Positions 43,478 to 51,505 of a DNA stretch of 64,000 nucleotides are shown here, piece after piece. Under the pieces are notes generated by a model. It saw only the letters and a program-made list of their open reading frames with translations, made no database searches and was not told the DNA's origin. Location: positions 1,249,404 through 1,313,403 of the forward strand of contig NZ_FLLS01000002.1 in the NCBI RefSeq assembly GCF_900078545.1. Reading direction: 5' to 3'. The stretch comes from Olegusella massiliensis (lineage in GTDB: Bacteria; Actinomycetota; Coriobacteriia; Coriobacteriales; Atopobiaceae). Within the stretch, counting starts at the first letter, position 1; every line of letters starts with the position of its first letter. Made by a program: the position numbers and the translations under genes.

Positions 43478-43521
43478 TGCACTAAAAGTGCACTGAAATA
43501 CTTGGTAACAGTTCACTGTTA
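43478..43521 (+). promoter_or_regulatory. Two small hairpins between oppF and oppA (locus 2)
   Basis: TGCACT-AAA-AGTGCA (43478-43492) and TAACAG-TTCA-CTGTTA (43506-43521) are perfect 6-bp hairpins. No T-run follows. They may stabilise the oppA mRNA or be operators of a separate promoter. Confidence 0.5.
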
Positions 43522-43571
43522 TCAGAAGCTAGACAGTATCAAGTCTCAGATCCGATAAAGGGGGAGTTAGC

Positions 43572-45473
43572 ATGTCTCAGCTCACACGTAGGAATTTTGT
43601 TAAGACCGTTGGCCTAGCTGGTCTGACCTCGATGCTCGCTGCATGCGGCAACGGTGGTGGATCTGGTTCTGGGTCTGCAGCCGCAGGCGAGACTATCGAC
43701 AGCATTGGTGTTTGCTTGGCTTCCGAGCCCGATAGTATCGATCCTGCTCTCAACTCTGCAGTTGATGGCGCCACGTTGATTTCTCACCTTTTTGCTGGTC
43801 TTGCAAAATGGGAGAAAGATGGTGAAGAGTTCAAAATTGTTCCCGACTGCGCGACCGAGCTTCCTAAGGGTGAAGATACTGGTGATGGAAAGCTCACCTA
43901 TACCTATATTTTGCGCGACGGTCTGAAGTGGAGCGATGGCAAGGATTTGACGGCCAACGATATTGTCTACTCTTGGAACCGTGCTGCAGGACCTGCGCTC
44001 TCTGGTGACTACAACTATATGTTTGACCAGATTGATGGTTATGACGCAATGTGGGAGTCTAGGGATACGGGTGAGACAAAGAAGAATGAAGAGACAGGTG
44101 AAGAGGAGCCTGTTCTCGAGTTTGTAAATCCCGATGCCAAGCTCAATGTCACTGCCAAAGATGATAAGACCCTTGTGGTTGTTGCATCCAAGAGCTGCGA
44201 GCCTTACTGGAATGAGCTGCTTGCCTTCCCGACCTTCTTCCCCGTTCGCGAGGATGTCGTTAAGAGCGATAAGTGGGCAACTGATCCTTCGACCTATGTC
44301 AGCAATGGCGCCTACAAGATGACCGCCTGGGATCACAACTCTGTGATTAGCGTTGAGAAAAATGAGAACTACCACAATGCCGATGTGGTCACGATGAAGG
44401 AGATTCAGTTCTACCTCTCTGACGATGCGAATAATATGCTCTCTAACTTTGAGAATGGCACGTGGCAGCTCATCGATGATGTTCCCACCAATGAGATTGC
44501 TTCTCTGAAGGAAAAGTATCCTGATGAGTTTAAGGTTGATGGCCAGCTGGGCACCTATTATGTCAACTGGAACGTCAATCTTGAGATTCTTCCTGCTGGT
44601 ACCAATCTTACTGGTGCCGAGGCCGAGAATGCGCGCTCCGAAATCCGCAAGGCAATCGCTTTGCTCTTTGACCGCAACCACATCATCAACGATATTGCTC
44701 AGGGTGGACAGGTGCCCGCTTCTTCCTTTGTTGCTATGGGCATGACTGACGCTGACGGCTCTCAGTTCTACGAGAACGCTGGTGACAAAAAGAAGAATGG
44801 TTATATTGGCTACATTGATGTTGCAGACGAGTCTTTAGAGAAGAACTTCGCTGCTGCTATTGAGACGCTGAAGAAGTACTACAAGTATGACGAGAAGAAA
44901 AAGACCTTTAGTGACTTCCCCTCTTTGACCTACCTGTACAATACCCAGGAATCTCACAAGATGATTGGCGAGTACCTACAGGCGGCGCTCTCTGGTATCG
45001 GCATCAATGTCAAGCTAGAAAACCAAGAGTGGAACACCTTCCTCAATACTCGTAAGAACGGCGACTACGGTATCGCACGTAATGGCTGGGTGGCAGACTA
45101 TAACTACCCGATGACCTTCCTGGATATGTGGACGACGCAATCTGGTAACAATGACGTCCAGTTTGGTAAGGGTGCCCACGCAAGTCTTAAGGCCTATAGC
45201 GTTGATACCACTGATGCGGGTGGTGACCTCAAGGTTGAGAATGGTACGTGGGCTGAGACCTATGACAAGCTGATTGATGCCATCAAGGCTGAAGCTGACA
45301 GCAAAAAGGCCTACGCTTTGATGCACAAGGCAGAAGATTTGCTGATGTCTACCGGTTGTATCTGCCCTCTGTACTTCTACACCGACCTTTATATGGTTGA
45401 CAAGAACCTCAAGGGCTTCTTCAGCATTCCTCTGGGCTACAAGTTCTTTACGTATACCACGCTTAAGAAGTAG
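43572..45473 (+). CDS. oppA: Peptide ABC transporter substrate-binding lipoprotein (locus 2)
   Basis: A 633-residue family 5 binding protein. MSQLTRRNFVKTVGL is a Tat-like signal with lipobox LAAC. Mature features include LASEPDSIDPALNSAVDGATL, RDGLKWSDGKDLTANDIVYSW and a C-terminal NGWVADYNYPMTFLDMW. These are closest to OppA/MppA receptors of tri- to pentapeptides rather than DppA. The ribosome site is GGGGGAG. The gene is 128 bp downstream of oppF and followed by a clear terminator. Confidence 0.92.
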   Translation: MSQLTRRNFVKTVGLAGLTSMLAACGNGGGSGSGSAAAGETIDSIGVCLASEPDSIDPALNSAVDGATLISHLFAGLAKWEKDGEEFKIVPDCATELPKGEDTGDGKLTYTYILRDGLKWSDGKDLTANDIVYSWNRAAGPALSGDYNYMFDQIDGYDAMWESRDTGETKKNEETGEEEPVLEFVNPDAKLNVTAKDDKTLVVVASKSCEPYWNELLAFPTFFPVREDVVKSDKWATDPSTYVSNGAYKMTAWDHNSVISVEKNENYHNADVVTMKEIQFYLSDDANNMLSNFENGTWQLIDDVPTNEIASLKEKYPDEFKVDGQLGTYYVNWNVNLEILPAGTNLTGAEAENARSEIRKAIALLFDRNHIINDIAQGGQVPASSFVAMGMTDADGSQFYENAGDKKKNGYIGYIDVADESLEKNFAAAIETLKKYYKYDEKKKTFSDFPSLTYLYNTQESHKMIGEYLQAALSGIGINVKLENQEWNTFLNTRKNGDYGIARNGWVADYNYPMTFLDMWTTQSGNNDVQFGKGAHASLKAYSVDTTDAGGDLKVENGTWAETYDKLIDAIKAEADSKKAYALMHKAEDLLMSTGCICPLYFYTDLYMVDKNLKGFFSIPLGYKFFTYTTLKK

Positions 45474-45524
45474 TTTTGCGTGTAGCTGGCGGTGCGCTTG
45501 CGCTGTCATGCAGGTTTGAATGAG

Positions 45525-45554
45525 AGGCGGCTGCCTTCGGGCGGTCGCCTTTTT
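45525..45554 (+). terminator. Terminator after opp locus 2
   Basis: An 11-bp stem (45525-45535 with 45540-45550, two G-T pairs) with a TTCG tetraloop, followed by five T. Confidence 0.92.
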
Positions 45555-45695
45555 GGCGCTGAGGCTAGGTGTTTGGGATGACCTGACGGGGGCACGACTG
45601 CACTGAGCGAGTAAAGGTAAGCGACAGCGATGGTGGCATGAGATGGGTAAGAACTCCAATTACCTATAGACTAGGAAGGGTAAAAGGAGGTGCCG

Positions 45696-46178
45696 ATGCG
45701 GGTGACGATATATACCGACGGATCAAGTCGAGGTAATCCAGGCCCTGGTGGCTATGGTGCAGTGCTCATATATACAGATAAGCAGGGCGTAGAGCATCGT
45801 CGCGAGTTATCTGCAGGATATCAGCGTACAACCAACAATCGTATGGAGCTAATGGCGGTCATCGCGGGTTTAGAGGCGCTTAAAAAGCCCTGTGAAGTAG
45901 AAGTGCATTCTGACTCCCAATATGTCGTTAACGCCTTTAACAAGCATTGGGTAGATGGCTGGAAATCTCGCGGTTGGAAAACCGCCTCAAAACAGCCTGT
46001 CAAAAACCCTGATCTTTGGTGCCGCCTCCTACAAGCAAAACAGCCCCACAAAGTGAGCTTCATATGGGTCAAAGGGCACGCAGGTCAAGAGCTTAATGAG
46101 CGCTGCGATGAACTGGCAACCAAGGCAGCAGACGGCGAGTTGGGCCCCCTTCTTATTGACAAAGGTTTTACCAATTAA
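45696..46178 (+). CDS. rnhA: Ribonuclease HI
   Basis: Cleaves RNA in RNA-DNA hybrids. With ATG 45696, preceded at 5 bases by AAAGGAGG, the protein has 160 residues. Catalytic acids are Asp8 (YTDGS), Glu51 (NNRMEL), Asp73 (VHSDSQYV) and Asp138 (NERCDELA), with the assisting His128 in VKGHAG. The basic handle region ([13 protein letters not shown]) is present, as in E. coli RnhA. Confidence 0.95.
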   Translation: MRVTIYTDGSSRGNPGPGGYGAVLIYTDKQGVEHRRELSAGYQRTTNNRMELMAVIAGLEALKKPCEVEVHSDSQYVVNAFNKHWVDGWKSRGWKTASKQPVKNPDLWCRLLQAKQPHKVSFIWVKGHAGQELNERCDELATKAADGELGPLLIDKGFTN

Positions 46179-46233
46179 GCCAAACTATGTTTTCTGAAAA
46201 AAAGTGCATGAAACTCTGGCTTGCCGCTTGAAA

Positions 46234-46262
46234 TTAACCGCCGTTACAGGGTAATCTATACT
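46234..46262 (+). promoter_or_regulatory. Candidate rpsA promoter
   Basis: TTAACC (46234-46239) and TATACT (46257-46262) are separated by 17 bp. The -10 matches five of six consensus bases. A start near 46269 would give a leader of about 170 nt. Confidence 0.6.
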
Positions 46263-46437
46263 TCGTGTGAGTTCTGCCCACACACTGTATCTGTTGGCCC
46301 CCGATAGCAAGGTCAGTTTCCACACGTGCGAGGTTGCACGGCGAGCGGGCGCGTTGCGGCGCCCACCGTACGTTAGACAGCGCCCTACGGCAGCGATCAC
46401 CGCGATCGGGGCCCCGTTGTTCGAAAGGGGTCCACCT
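46263..46437 (+). promoter_or_regulatory. Structured rpsA leader with ribosome-site-sequestering hairpin
   Basis: The leader is G+C-rich compared with surrounding gaps. Hairpins: CGTGC/GCACG (46325-46329 with 46336-46340), GGGCGC/GCGCCC (46347-46352 with 46359-46364), and a last one in which CCCC (46412-46415) can pair with GGGG (46427-46430) of the ribosome site AAAGGGG. Ribosomal protein S1 represses its own mRNA in other bacteria; a comparable autoregulatory leader is inferred here. I do not recognise it as a named RNA family. Confidence 0.6.
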
Positions 46438-47652
46438 TTGAGTGAGATTCAAAACTCGTCCGTCTTTGCGTTGGATGAAGTATCCGATGAGGAGATGAAC
46501 AAGCTCATTGACGGCACTATTACTGCTTTTGATGAGGGCGACTTGGTCACTGGCACCGTCGTCAAGATTGAGCATGATGAGGTTCTGCTGGACATTGGTT
46601 TTAAGAGCGAGGGCGTTATTCCTTCTCGTGAGCTCTCCATCCGCAAGGATGTTGATCCCTCCGAGATTGTGCACCTTGGCGATCAAATTGAGGCTTTAGT
46701 TCTCCAGAAGGAGGACAAGGAAGGCCGTTTGATTCTCTCCAAGAAGCGCGCTGAGTACGAACGTGCTTGGAATAGTGTCGAGGAGAAGTTCAACGCCAAT
46801 GAGAACGTCGAAGGCGAAGTTATTGAGGTTGTTAAGGGCGGTCTTATCCTTGACATTGGCCTGCGTGGCTTCCTGCCTGCTTCTCTTGTTGACCTTCGCC
46901 GCGTCAAGGATCTCGCAGCATTCATGGGCACGCGTATTGAGGCTCGTGTTATCGAGATGGACCGTAACCGCAACAACGTTGTCCTTTCTCGCCGTGTTGT
47001 TCTTGAGGAGGCTCGCAAGGCCGAGCGTTCCGACATCCTCTCCAAGCTCAAGCCTGGCATGCACCTCAAGGGTCAGGTTTCCTCCATCGTCGACTTCGGT
47101 GCTTTTGTCGACCTTGGCGGTATCGATGGTCTGGTTCACATCTCTGAGCTCTCTTGGAATCACGTTAACCACCCCTCTGAGGTTGTTAAGGTCGGCCAGG
47201 AGATTGAGGTTCAGGTTCTCGATGTGGATCTCAACCGTGAGCGCATCTCCTTGGGTCTCAAGCAGACCACCGAGGATCCTTGGCGTGTTCTCGTCAAGAA
47301 GTATCCCGTTGGCGCTATCGTTGAGGGTGTTGTTACCAAGCTCGTCTCCTTTGGTGCCTTTGTCGACTTGGGCGACGGCGTCGAGGGTCTCGTGCACATC
47401 TCCGAGATGGCACGCCAGCACGTCGAACAGCCCAGCCAGGTCTGCAGCGTTGGTACCAAGGTCCAGGTCAAGGTCATGGAGATTGACCTCGACCGTCGTC
47501 GTATCTCCCTGTCGATGAAGTCTGCTGCTGAGACTCTTGGCTTTGAGGTTGACGTGACGCCGCTCGAGAATCCGGAGGCTGCTGAAGCTGCTGAAACTGC
47601 TGAGGAGTCCGAGCCTGTCGAGGCTGAAGTTGAGGCTACCGAGGCTGAGTAA
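46438..47652 (+). CDS. rpsA: 30S ribosomal protein S1
   Basis: A 404-residue mRNA-binding ribosomal protein. The start is TTG 46438: AAAGGGG ends 7 bases before it, and the reading SEIQNSSVFALDEVSDEEM fits actinobacterial S1. Reading further upstream would translate the G+C-rich leader. Four S1 repeats lie at about 35-103, 122-190, 205-275 and 292-362; repeats 3 and 4 have the strong GAFVDLGG-(V/I)-HISEL form. The C-terminus is an acidic Glu/Ala-rich tail of about 30 residues. Codon use is strongly biased toward a few codons, as in highly expressed genes. Confidence 0.94.
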   Translation: MSEIQNSSVFALDEVSDEEMNKLIDGTITAFDEGDLVTGTVVKIEHDEVLLDIGFKSEGVIPSRELSIRKDVDPSEIVHLGDQIEALVLQKEDKEGRLILSKKRAEYERAWNSVEEKFNANENVEGEVIEVVKGGLILDIGLRGFLPASLVDLRRVKDLAAFMGTRIEARVIEMDRNRNNVVLSRRVVLEEARKAERSDILSKLKPGMHLKGQVSSIVDFGAFVDLGGIDGLVHISELSWNHVNHPSEVVKVGQEIEVQVLDVDLNRERISLGLKQTTEDPWRVLVKKYPVGAIVEGVVTKLVSFGAFVDLGDGVEGLVHISEMARQHVEQPSQVCSVGTKVQVKVMEIDLDRRRISLSMKSAAETLGFEVDVTPLENPEAAEAAETAEESEPVEAEVEATEAE

Positions 47653-47695
47653 GCTTGTGTTTTGTCCGCTTTGCTCGGATATATAGTTCGTTTAG

Positions 47696-47726
47696 GCGGA
47701 GTCGCTCTGTGTGACTCCGCTTTTAT
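47696..47726 (+). terminator. Terminator after rpsA
   Basis: A perfect 8-bp stem GCGGAGTC/GACTCCGC (47696-47703 with 47713-47720) is followed by TTTTATT. Confidence 0.9.
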
Positions 47727-47797
47727 TATGATGAAAGTCATTTTCTTGCTGAGTAATTGCTTGTTCAGGCGCGCATTCTCAAGGTTTAGGAGCAGTC

Positions 47798-49063
47798 ATG
47801 GCAAAAGAGAATATGAGTGATGTAGTTGCGCGACTTATGAGGTATTGTGCTATTCCCTCACCCTCAGATGCTCTTTCTCAAAGCGGTGTTCCTTCATCTC
47901 CCGAACAGCATACGATGTCAGCTTGCATTGCAGATGATTTGCGTGAGCTGGGAGCCGAGGACGTAAGCATGGATGAGCATGCCTATGTTATTGCTCACTG
48001 GCCAGCGAGTGTGGGCGCAAAAAACCTGCCTACCTTGGGCTTTTGTTGTCATGTTGATACCGTACGTCAGCTGCATAATGCTCCTGTCTGTCCCCAGATA
48101 GTGACCTATCCGGGTGGTCGCTATGTGATTGGATGCGATAGTGACGGTAATGAAGTTGCTATCAGCCCAAAGACAAATCCTCAGCTGGCGCAGATGGTAG
48201 GAGAAAAGCTCATCTGCGCAGATGGGACTACCTTATTAGGCGCCGATGACAAAGCAGGTTGCGCAGAGATCATCTCTCTGCTTGCGCGTCTCAAGGACAA
48301 TCCCGGCCTGCCACATCCGCGTCTTGCGCTAGCTTTTGTGCCTGATGAGGAGATTGGTCATGGAGCCTCCCTGCTTGACCTTGAGCGTTTTGGTGCACGT
48401 TGGGGCTATACCATTGATGGTGGTCCGATGGGGGAGTTTTGTTATGAGACCTTTAACGCCGCAGAGGCCCGTCTCAAGGCGCGTGGTGTTTCGGTACATA
48501 CGGGTACCGCAAAAGGTTTGATGATTAATGCCGCCGAATGTTTAATGCACTACAACGAGTTGCTACCCGCACAGGATCGTCCTGAATATACCGAGGGGCG
48601 TGATGGTTTTTATTATCTAGAGCGGATATGTGGTGACTGTGAGACGGCGACAGCCGATTACATTATTCGTGATCACGATGCGCTTAAGTTTGCCCAGCGT
48701 AAGCACTTGATGCAGGATGCGGTAGATTACTTTAATCAGCGCATGGGTGCTAAAGTTCTTAGTATCGATATCCATGATCAGTATCACAATCTGGCAGATA
48801 TTGTGTTACTTCTAGAAAATGCCCCTCTTATTGAGCGCGCCCGTGCTGCATACAAGACGGTGGGCTATGAGATGAAGTGTATTCCCATGCGAGGTGGCAC
48901 CGATGGTTCTCAACTTTCTTTCCGTGGGTTTGCATGCGCAAATCTTTCTGCCTGCTATTACAATGCACATGGACCCATGGAATTTGTTCCGGTAGCCGAG
49001 CTCGAGAGCATGGTCGATATGCTCCAAGAATTGGTGGCACTTTATGCTCAGCCCAATGCCTAA
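47798..49063 (+). CDS. pepT: Peptidase T-like M20 tripeptidase
   Basis: A 421-residue cytoplasmic metallo-aminopeptidase that should release the N-terminal residue from tripeptides, consistent with the two peptide importers nearby. Zinc-site motifs in order are CHVDTV, LLGADDKAGCAE, DEEIGHG and the later GGTDGSQLS. The TIDGGPMGEFCYE dimerisation-domain entry is characteristic of PepT. AGGAG precedes the ATG. The end overlaps coaE by 20 bp. Confidence 0.92.
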   Translation: MAKENMSDVVARLMRYCAIPSPSDALSQSGVPSSPEQHTMSACIADDLRELGAEDVSMDEHAYVIAHWPASVGAKNLPTLGFCCHVDTVRQLHNAPVCPQIVTYPGGRYVIGCDSDGNEVAISPKTNPQLAQMVGEKLICADGTTLLGADDKAGCAEIISLLARLKDNPGLPHPRLALAFVPDEEIGHGASLLDLERFGARWGYTIDGGPMGEFCYETFNAAEARLKARGVSVHTGTAKGLMINAAECLMHYNELLPAQDRPEYTEGRDGFYYLERICGDCETATADYIIRDHDALKFAQRKHLMQDAVDYFNQRMGAKVLSIDIHDQYHNLADIVLLLENAPLIERARAAYKTVGYEMKCIPMRGGTDGSQLSFRGFACANLSACYYNAHGPMEFVPVAELESMVDMLQELVALYAQPNA

Positions 49064-49673
49064 AACAGGCAAAGCGCGGATAGTATTTCTCGTAGGTGGC
49101 ATTGCTTCGGGAAAGTCAAGCGTGGCAGCTCAGCTCGAGCGCTTGGGCGCCATATGCATTGATCTTGACCAAATTTCGCGCGAAGTATTGGTTCCGGGCT
49201 CTGCCTTGCTTAAAGATATTGCAAAAGAATTTGGAGCAGATCTTATCCAGGCAGATGGAAGCCTTGATCGACACAAGTTGGCCCTCAGGGCTTTTGTGAG
49301 CGCTGAACGTACGGCGACTCTCGAGGCGCTCGAACTGCCCGCAATTAAAAAGGAGCTTGTAGAGCGCATTAAATGTATTCAGCTAGTCCAAAAACAGGCG
49401 CCCTGTATTGTGGTTGAGGTTCCGCTTCCCGATAAAATGGGGCCGCTTTTGGAGCTCGCGGATGAGGTGCTTGGTGTTATCTGTCCGCGAGAACTTCGTC
49501 GTATACGTGCTCTTGATCGTGGTATGAGCGAGCATGACTTCGAGCGACGTGTCGCTCGTCAACTCAGTGATGCTGACTTGCTGGCCCTCTGCGACACTAC
49601 ACTCGATAACTCAGGTGATCAAGAAAGTCTCAAAGAGCAGTTACAAAAGTGGTGGAACGAACGTTTTGTGTAG
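49044..49673 (+). CDS. coaE: Dephospho-CoA kinase
   Basis: Phosphorylates dephospho-CoA in the last step of CoA synthesis. A 209-residue P-loop kinase with GGIASGKSSVA, then CIDLDQISREVL (the DADxIxH-like substrate loop, here with Asp-Leu-Asp-Gln) and VVEVPLP. Starts at ATG 49044 or 49056 are both possible; neither has a strong ribosome site, and translation is probably coupled to pepT, which it overlaps. Confidence 0.9.
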   Translation: MLSPMPKTGKARIVFLVGGIASGKSSVAAQLERLGAICIDLDQISREVLVPGSALLKDIAKEFGADLIQADGSLDRHKLALRAFVSAERTATLEALELPAIKKELVERIKCIQLVQKQAPCIVVEVPLPDKMGPLLELADEVLGVICPRELRRIRALDRGMSEHDFERRVARQLSDADLLALCDTTLDNSGDQESLKEQLQKWWNERFV

Positions 49674-49688
49674 CATTTTTTAGCATCA

Positions 49689-49795
49689 CGTAATGAGCAA
49701 GTTACACGATGATTTTTGCAGGTATGAGCAGAACTCGACTTGGGTACAGTAAAAAACTAAGCGAGTATTCTGTCCGATGAAACTTGCTCATCACG
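49689..49795 (+). promoter_or_regulatory. Foldable leader upstream of the amino-acid ABC operon
   Basis: CGTAATGAGCAAGTT (49689-49703) can pair with AACTTGCTCATCACG (49781-49795), 14 of 15 positions, enclosing 77 nt. A nested stem forms from AGAACTCG (49730-49737) with CGAG plus TTCT (49762-49771). The closing stem ends directly before the ribosome site AAAGGA of the binding-protein gene. This could be a regulatory RNA or a DNA-looping site. I do not recognise a known riboswitch. Confidence 0.5.
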
Positions 49796-49808
49796 AAAGG
49801 ATGTACGT

Positions 49809-50783
49809 ATGGCAACTCTAGACTCTAATCTTTCCCGTCGCCAAGTCTTTGGTTTGGGTGGTATCGCCTCTGTTGCCGCCTTTGGTCTTGTAGCTTGTGG
49901 CGGTCAGTCAGCTGATGCACCCAAGGACAAGGATGGAAGTGCTGTTGACGAGACGGTACAGATTGATGCCAAGATCTACGATGATGTAATCTCTGCTGGT
50001 ACTACCGCAGATGATGCTGCAATTACAGCTAATAGCTGGGCAAAAAAGATTAAGGGTGCTGGTGAGTTTCGTGTTGGCGGCGTTGATACATCTACGCTAT
50101 TTGCCCTTCGCGACCCCGAAAGTCAAGCAATTCGAGGTTTTGATGCGGGCCTTTATCAGCTGCTCACCCGCTATATTTTGGGTGATGAGTCAAAGGTAAA
50201 GTTTACGCAGGTCACCTCTGATACTCGTGAGTCTTTGCTCCAAAACGACAATGTTGACGCTGTCTTTGCAACGTATTCCATTACTGACGATCGCAAGAAG
50301 CTGATTTCTTTTGCAGGTCCCTATTATGAGAGCCAACAGGGCATTTTAGTGGCTGCCGATAATACTGATATCAACGGTATTGATGACCTTGCAGGCAAAA
50401 ATGTGGCCGCTCAGTCTGGCTCGACTGGACCCTCCATTCTTGAGAAAGAGGCGCCCAAGGCAAATGTCCAAGAATACAAGACCGATGAGGAAGCTCGCCG
50501 CGATCTGGAGCAGGGTCGCGTTGATGCGTATGTTATCGATATGACCATGCAGGTTAGCTCTATGGCTAAAAATCCTGGTAAGTATCGTATCGCTGGTGAT
50601 GCCTTTGGCCCTATTGATGCCTATGGTATTGGTCTTCCCAAAGATTGCGATGGAGTCAAGTTTGTTAACGACTGGCTCAAGGCCATCGAAGAGGATGGCA
50701 CCTGGGAGAAACTCTGGAAGGTTTGCATTGGCGACCGTACCAACATCAAGGAGGTTCCTACGCCTCCCGCAATTGGGGCCTAA
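49809..50783 (+). CDS. Polar amino-acid ABC transporter substrate-binding lipoprotein
   Basis: A 324-residue family 3 binding protein, probably for glutamate or glutamine (GluB/GlnH-like). NLSRRQVFGLGGIAS is a Tat-like signal with lipobox LVAC. Family 3 features: IRGFDAGLYQLLTRYILG, FATYSITDDRKKLISFAGPYY, and ID...LAGKNVAAQSGST. It heads an operon with two permeases and an ATPase; a terminator-like hairpin after it would favour receptor over transporter. Confidence 0.88.
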   Translation: MATLDSNLSRRQVFGLGGIASVAAFGLVACGGQSADAPKDKDGSAVDETVQIDAKIYDDVISAGTTADDAAITANSWAKKIKGAGEFRVGGVDTSTLFALRDPESQAIRGFDAGLYQLLTRYILGDESKVKFTQVTSDTRESLLQNDNVDAVFATYSITDDRKKLISFAGPYYESQQGILVAADNTDINGIDDLAGKNVAAQSGSTGPSILEKEAPKANVQEYKTDEEARRDLEQGRVDAYVIDMTMQVSSMAKNPGKYRIAGDAFGPIDAYGIGLPKDCDGVKFVNDWLKAIEEDGTWEKLWKVCIGDRTNIKEVPTPPAIGA

Positions 50784-50799
50784 GTTTTTGTAAGTTTTG

Positions 50800-50832
50800 G
50801 CCCCCGTGCGACGAGCGCGGGGGCTTTATTTT
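50800..50832 (+). terminator. Attenuating terminator inside the amino-acid ABC operon
   Basis: A 10-bp G+C-rich stem (50800-50809 with 50815-50824, one G-T pair), GACGA loop, then TTTATTTT. Read-through is needed for the permease genes just downstream. Confidence 0.88.
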
Positions 50833-50845
50833 GGGAGGAGTGTGA

Positions 50846-51505
50846 ATGGGGATTTCCGAGCTGATGGCAGAGTATGGCAGCAAATACCTCTTGGCTCTTT
50901 TGAGTACCTGGCAGCTGACCCTGATCTCATTCGCCCTGGGTATGATACTTGCTATTGTGGTAACCATCATGCGCGTGTCGCCTATCAAGCCACTACGGGT
51001 GCTCGGCGACTTTTATGTACAGGTATTTCGCAATATCGCAGGAGTTTCTCTGCTTATCATTGTCTACTACGCTCTGCCGTATTTAGGTTTGGTGCTTAAG
51101 CCTCTGACCTGCGTAATTATTACGGTTACTCTCATCGGTTCGGCTTTTGGTTCTGAGAACTTTATGACAGGTATCAATACAATCGGCGTGGGTCAAATTG
51201 AGGCGGCGCGCTCTATCGGCTTGAGCTTCTTCCAGATTATTCGTCATATTGTGGCACCCCAAGCTTTGCGTTCGGTGGTGCTGCCCATGACTAATCTGCT
51301 GATTGCGGTCATGCTCACGACAGCGTTAGGTTCGCAGATCCCACTTAATCCTCAAGAACTGACGGGTTTGGTGAGCTACATCAATACTCGTACTACGGGT
51401 GGTATTACGACCTTTTTGATTTCTGCTTTGGGATATGTCCTCACAGCGCTGGTGATAGGTTATGTTGGCAATCGCCTTGACAAGAAGGTGAGGATTCTGC
51501 GATGA
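50846..51505 (+). CDS. Amino-acid ABC transporter permease 1
   Basis: A 219-residue permease of the HisM/GluC type with five helices. It starts MGISELMAEYGSKYLLALLSTWQLTLISF and has the EAA loop IEAARSIGLSFFQIIRHIVAPQALR. TGGGAGGAG precedes the ATG. It overlaps permease 2 by 4 bp (ATGA). Confidence 0.9.
   Translation: MGISELMAEYGSKYLLALLSTWQLTLISFALGMILAIVVTIMRVSPIKPLRVLGDFYVQVFRNIAGVSLLIIVYYALPYLGLVLKPLTCVIITVTLIGSAFGSENFMTGINTIGVGQIEAARSIGLSFFQIIRHIVAPQALRSVVLPMTNLLIAVMLTTALGSQIPLNPQELTGLVSYINTRTTGGITTFLISALGYVLTALVIGYVGNRLDKKVRILR

Noticed and set aside
43614-44681. 355-codon minus-strand open frame inside the second oppA
   Set aside because: Antisense shadow without family features.
46267-46437. 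Upstream in-frame extension of ribosomal protein S1
   Set aside because: The extension is Arg/Pro-rich translation of the structured leader; the family begins at the TTG with a proper ribosome site.
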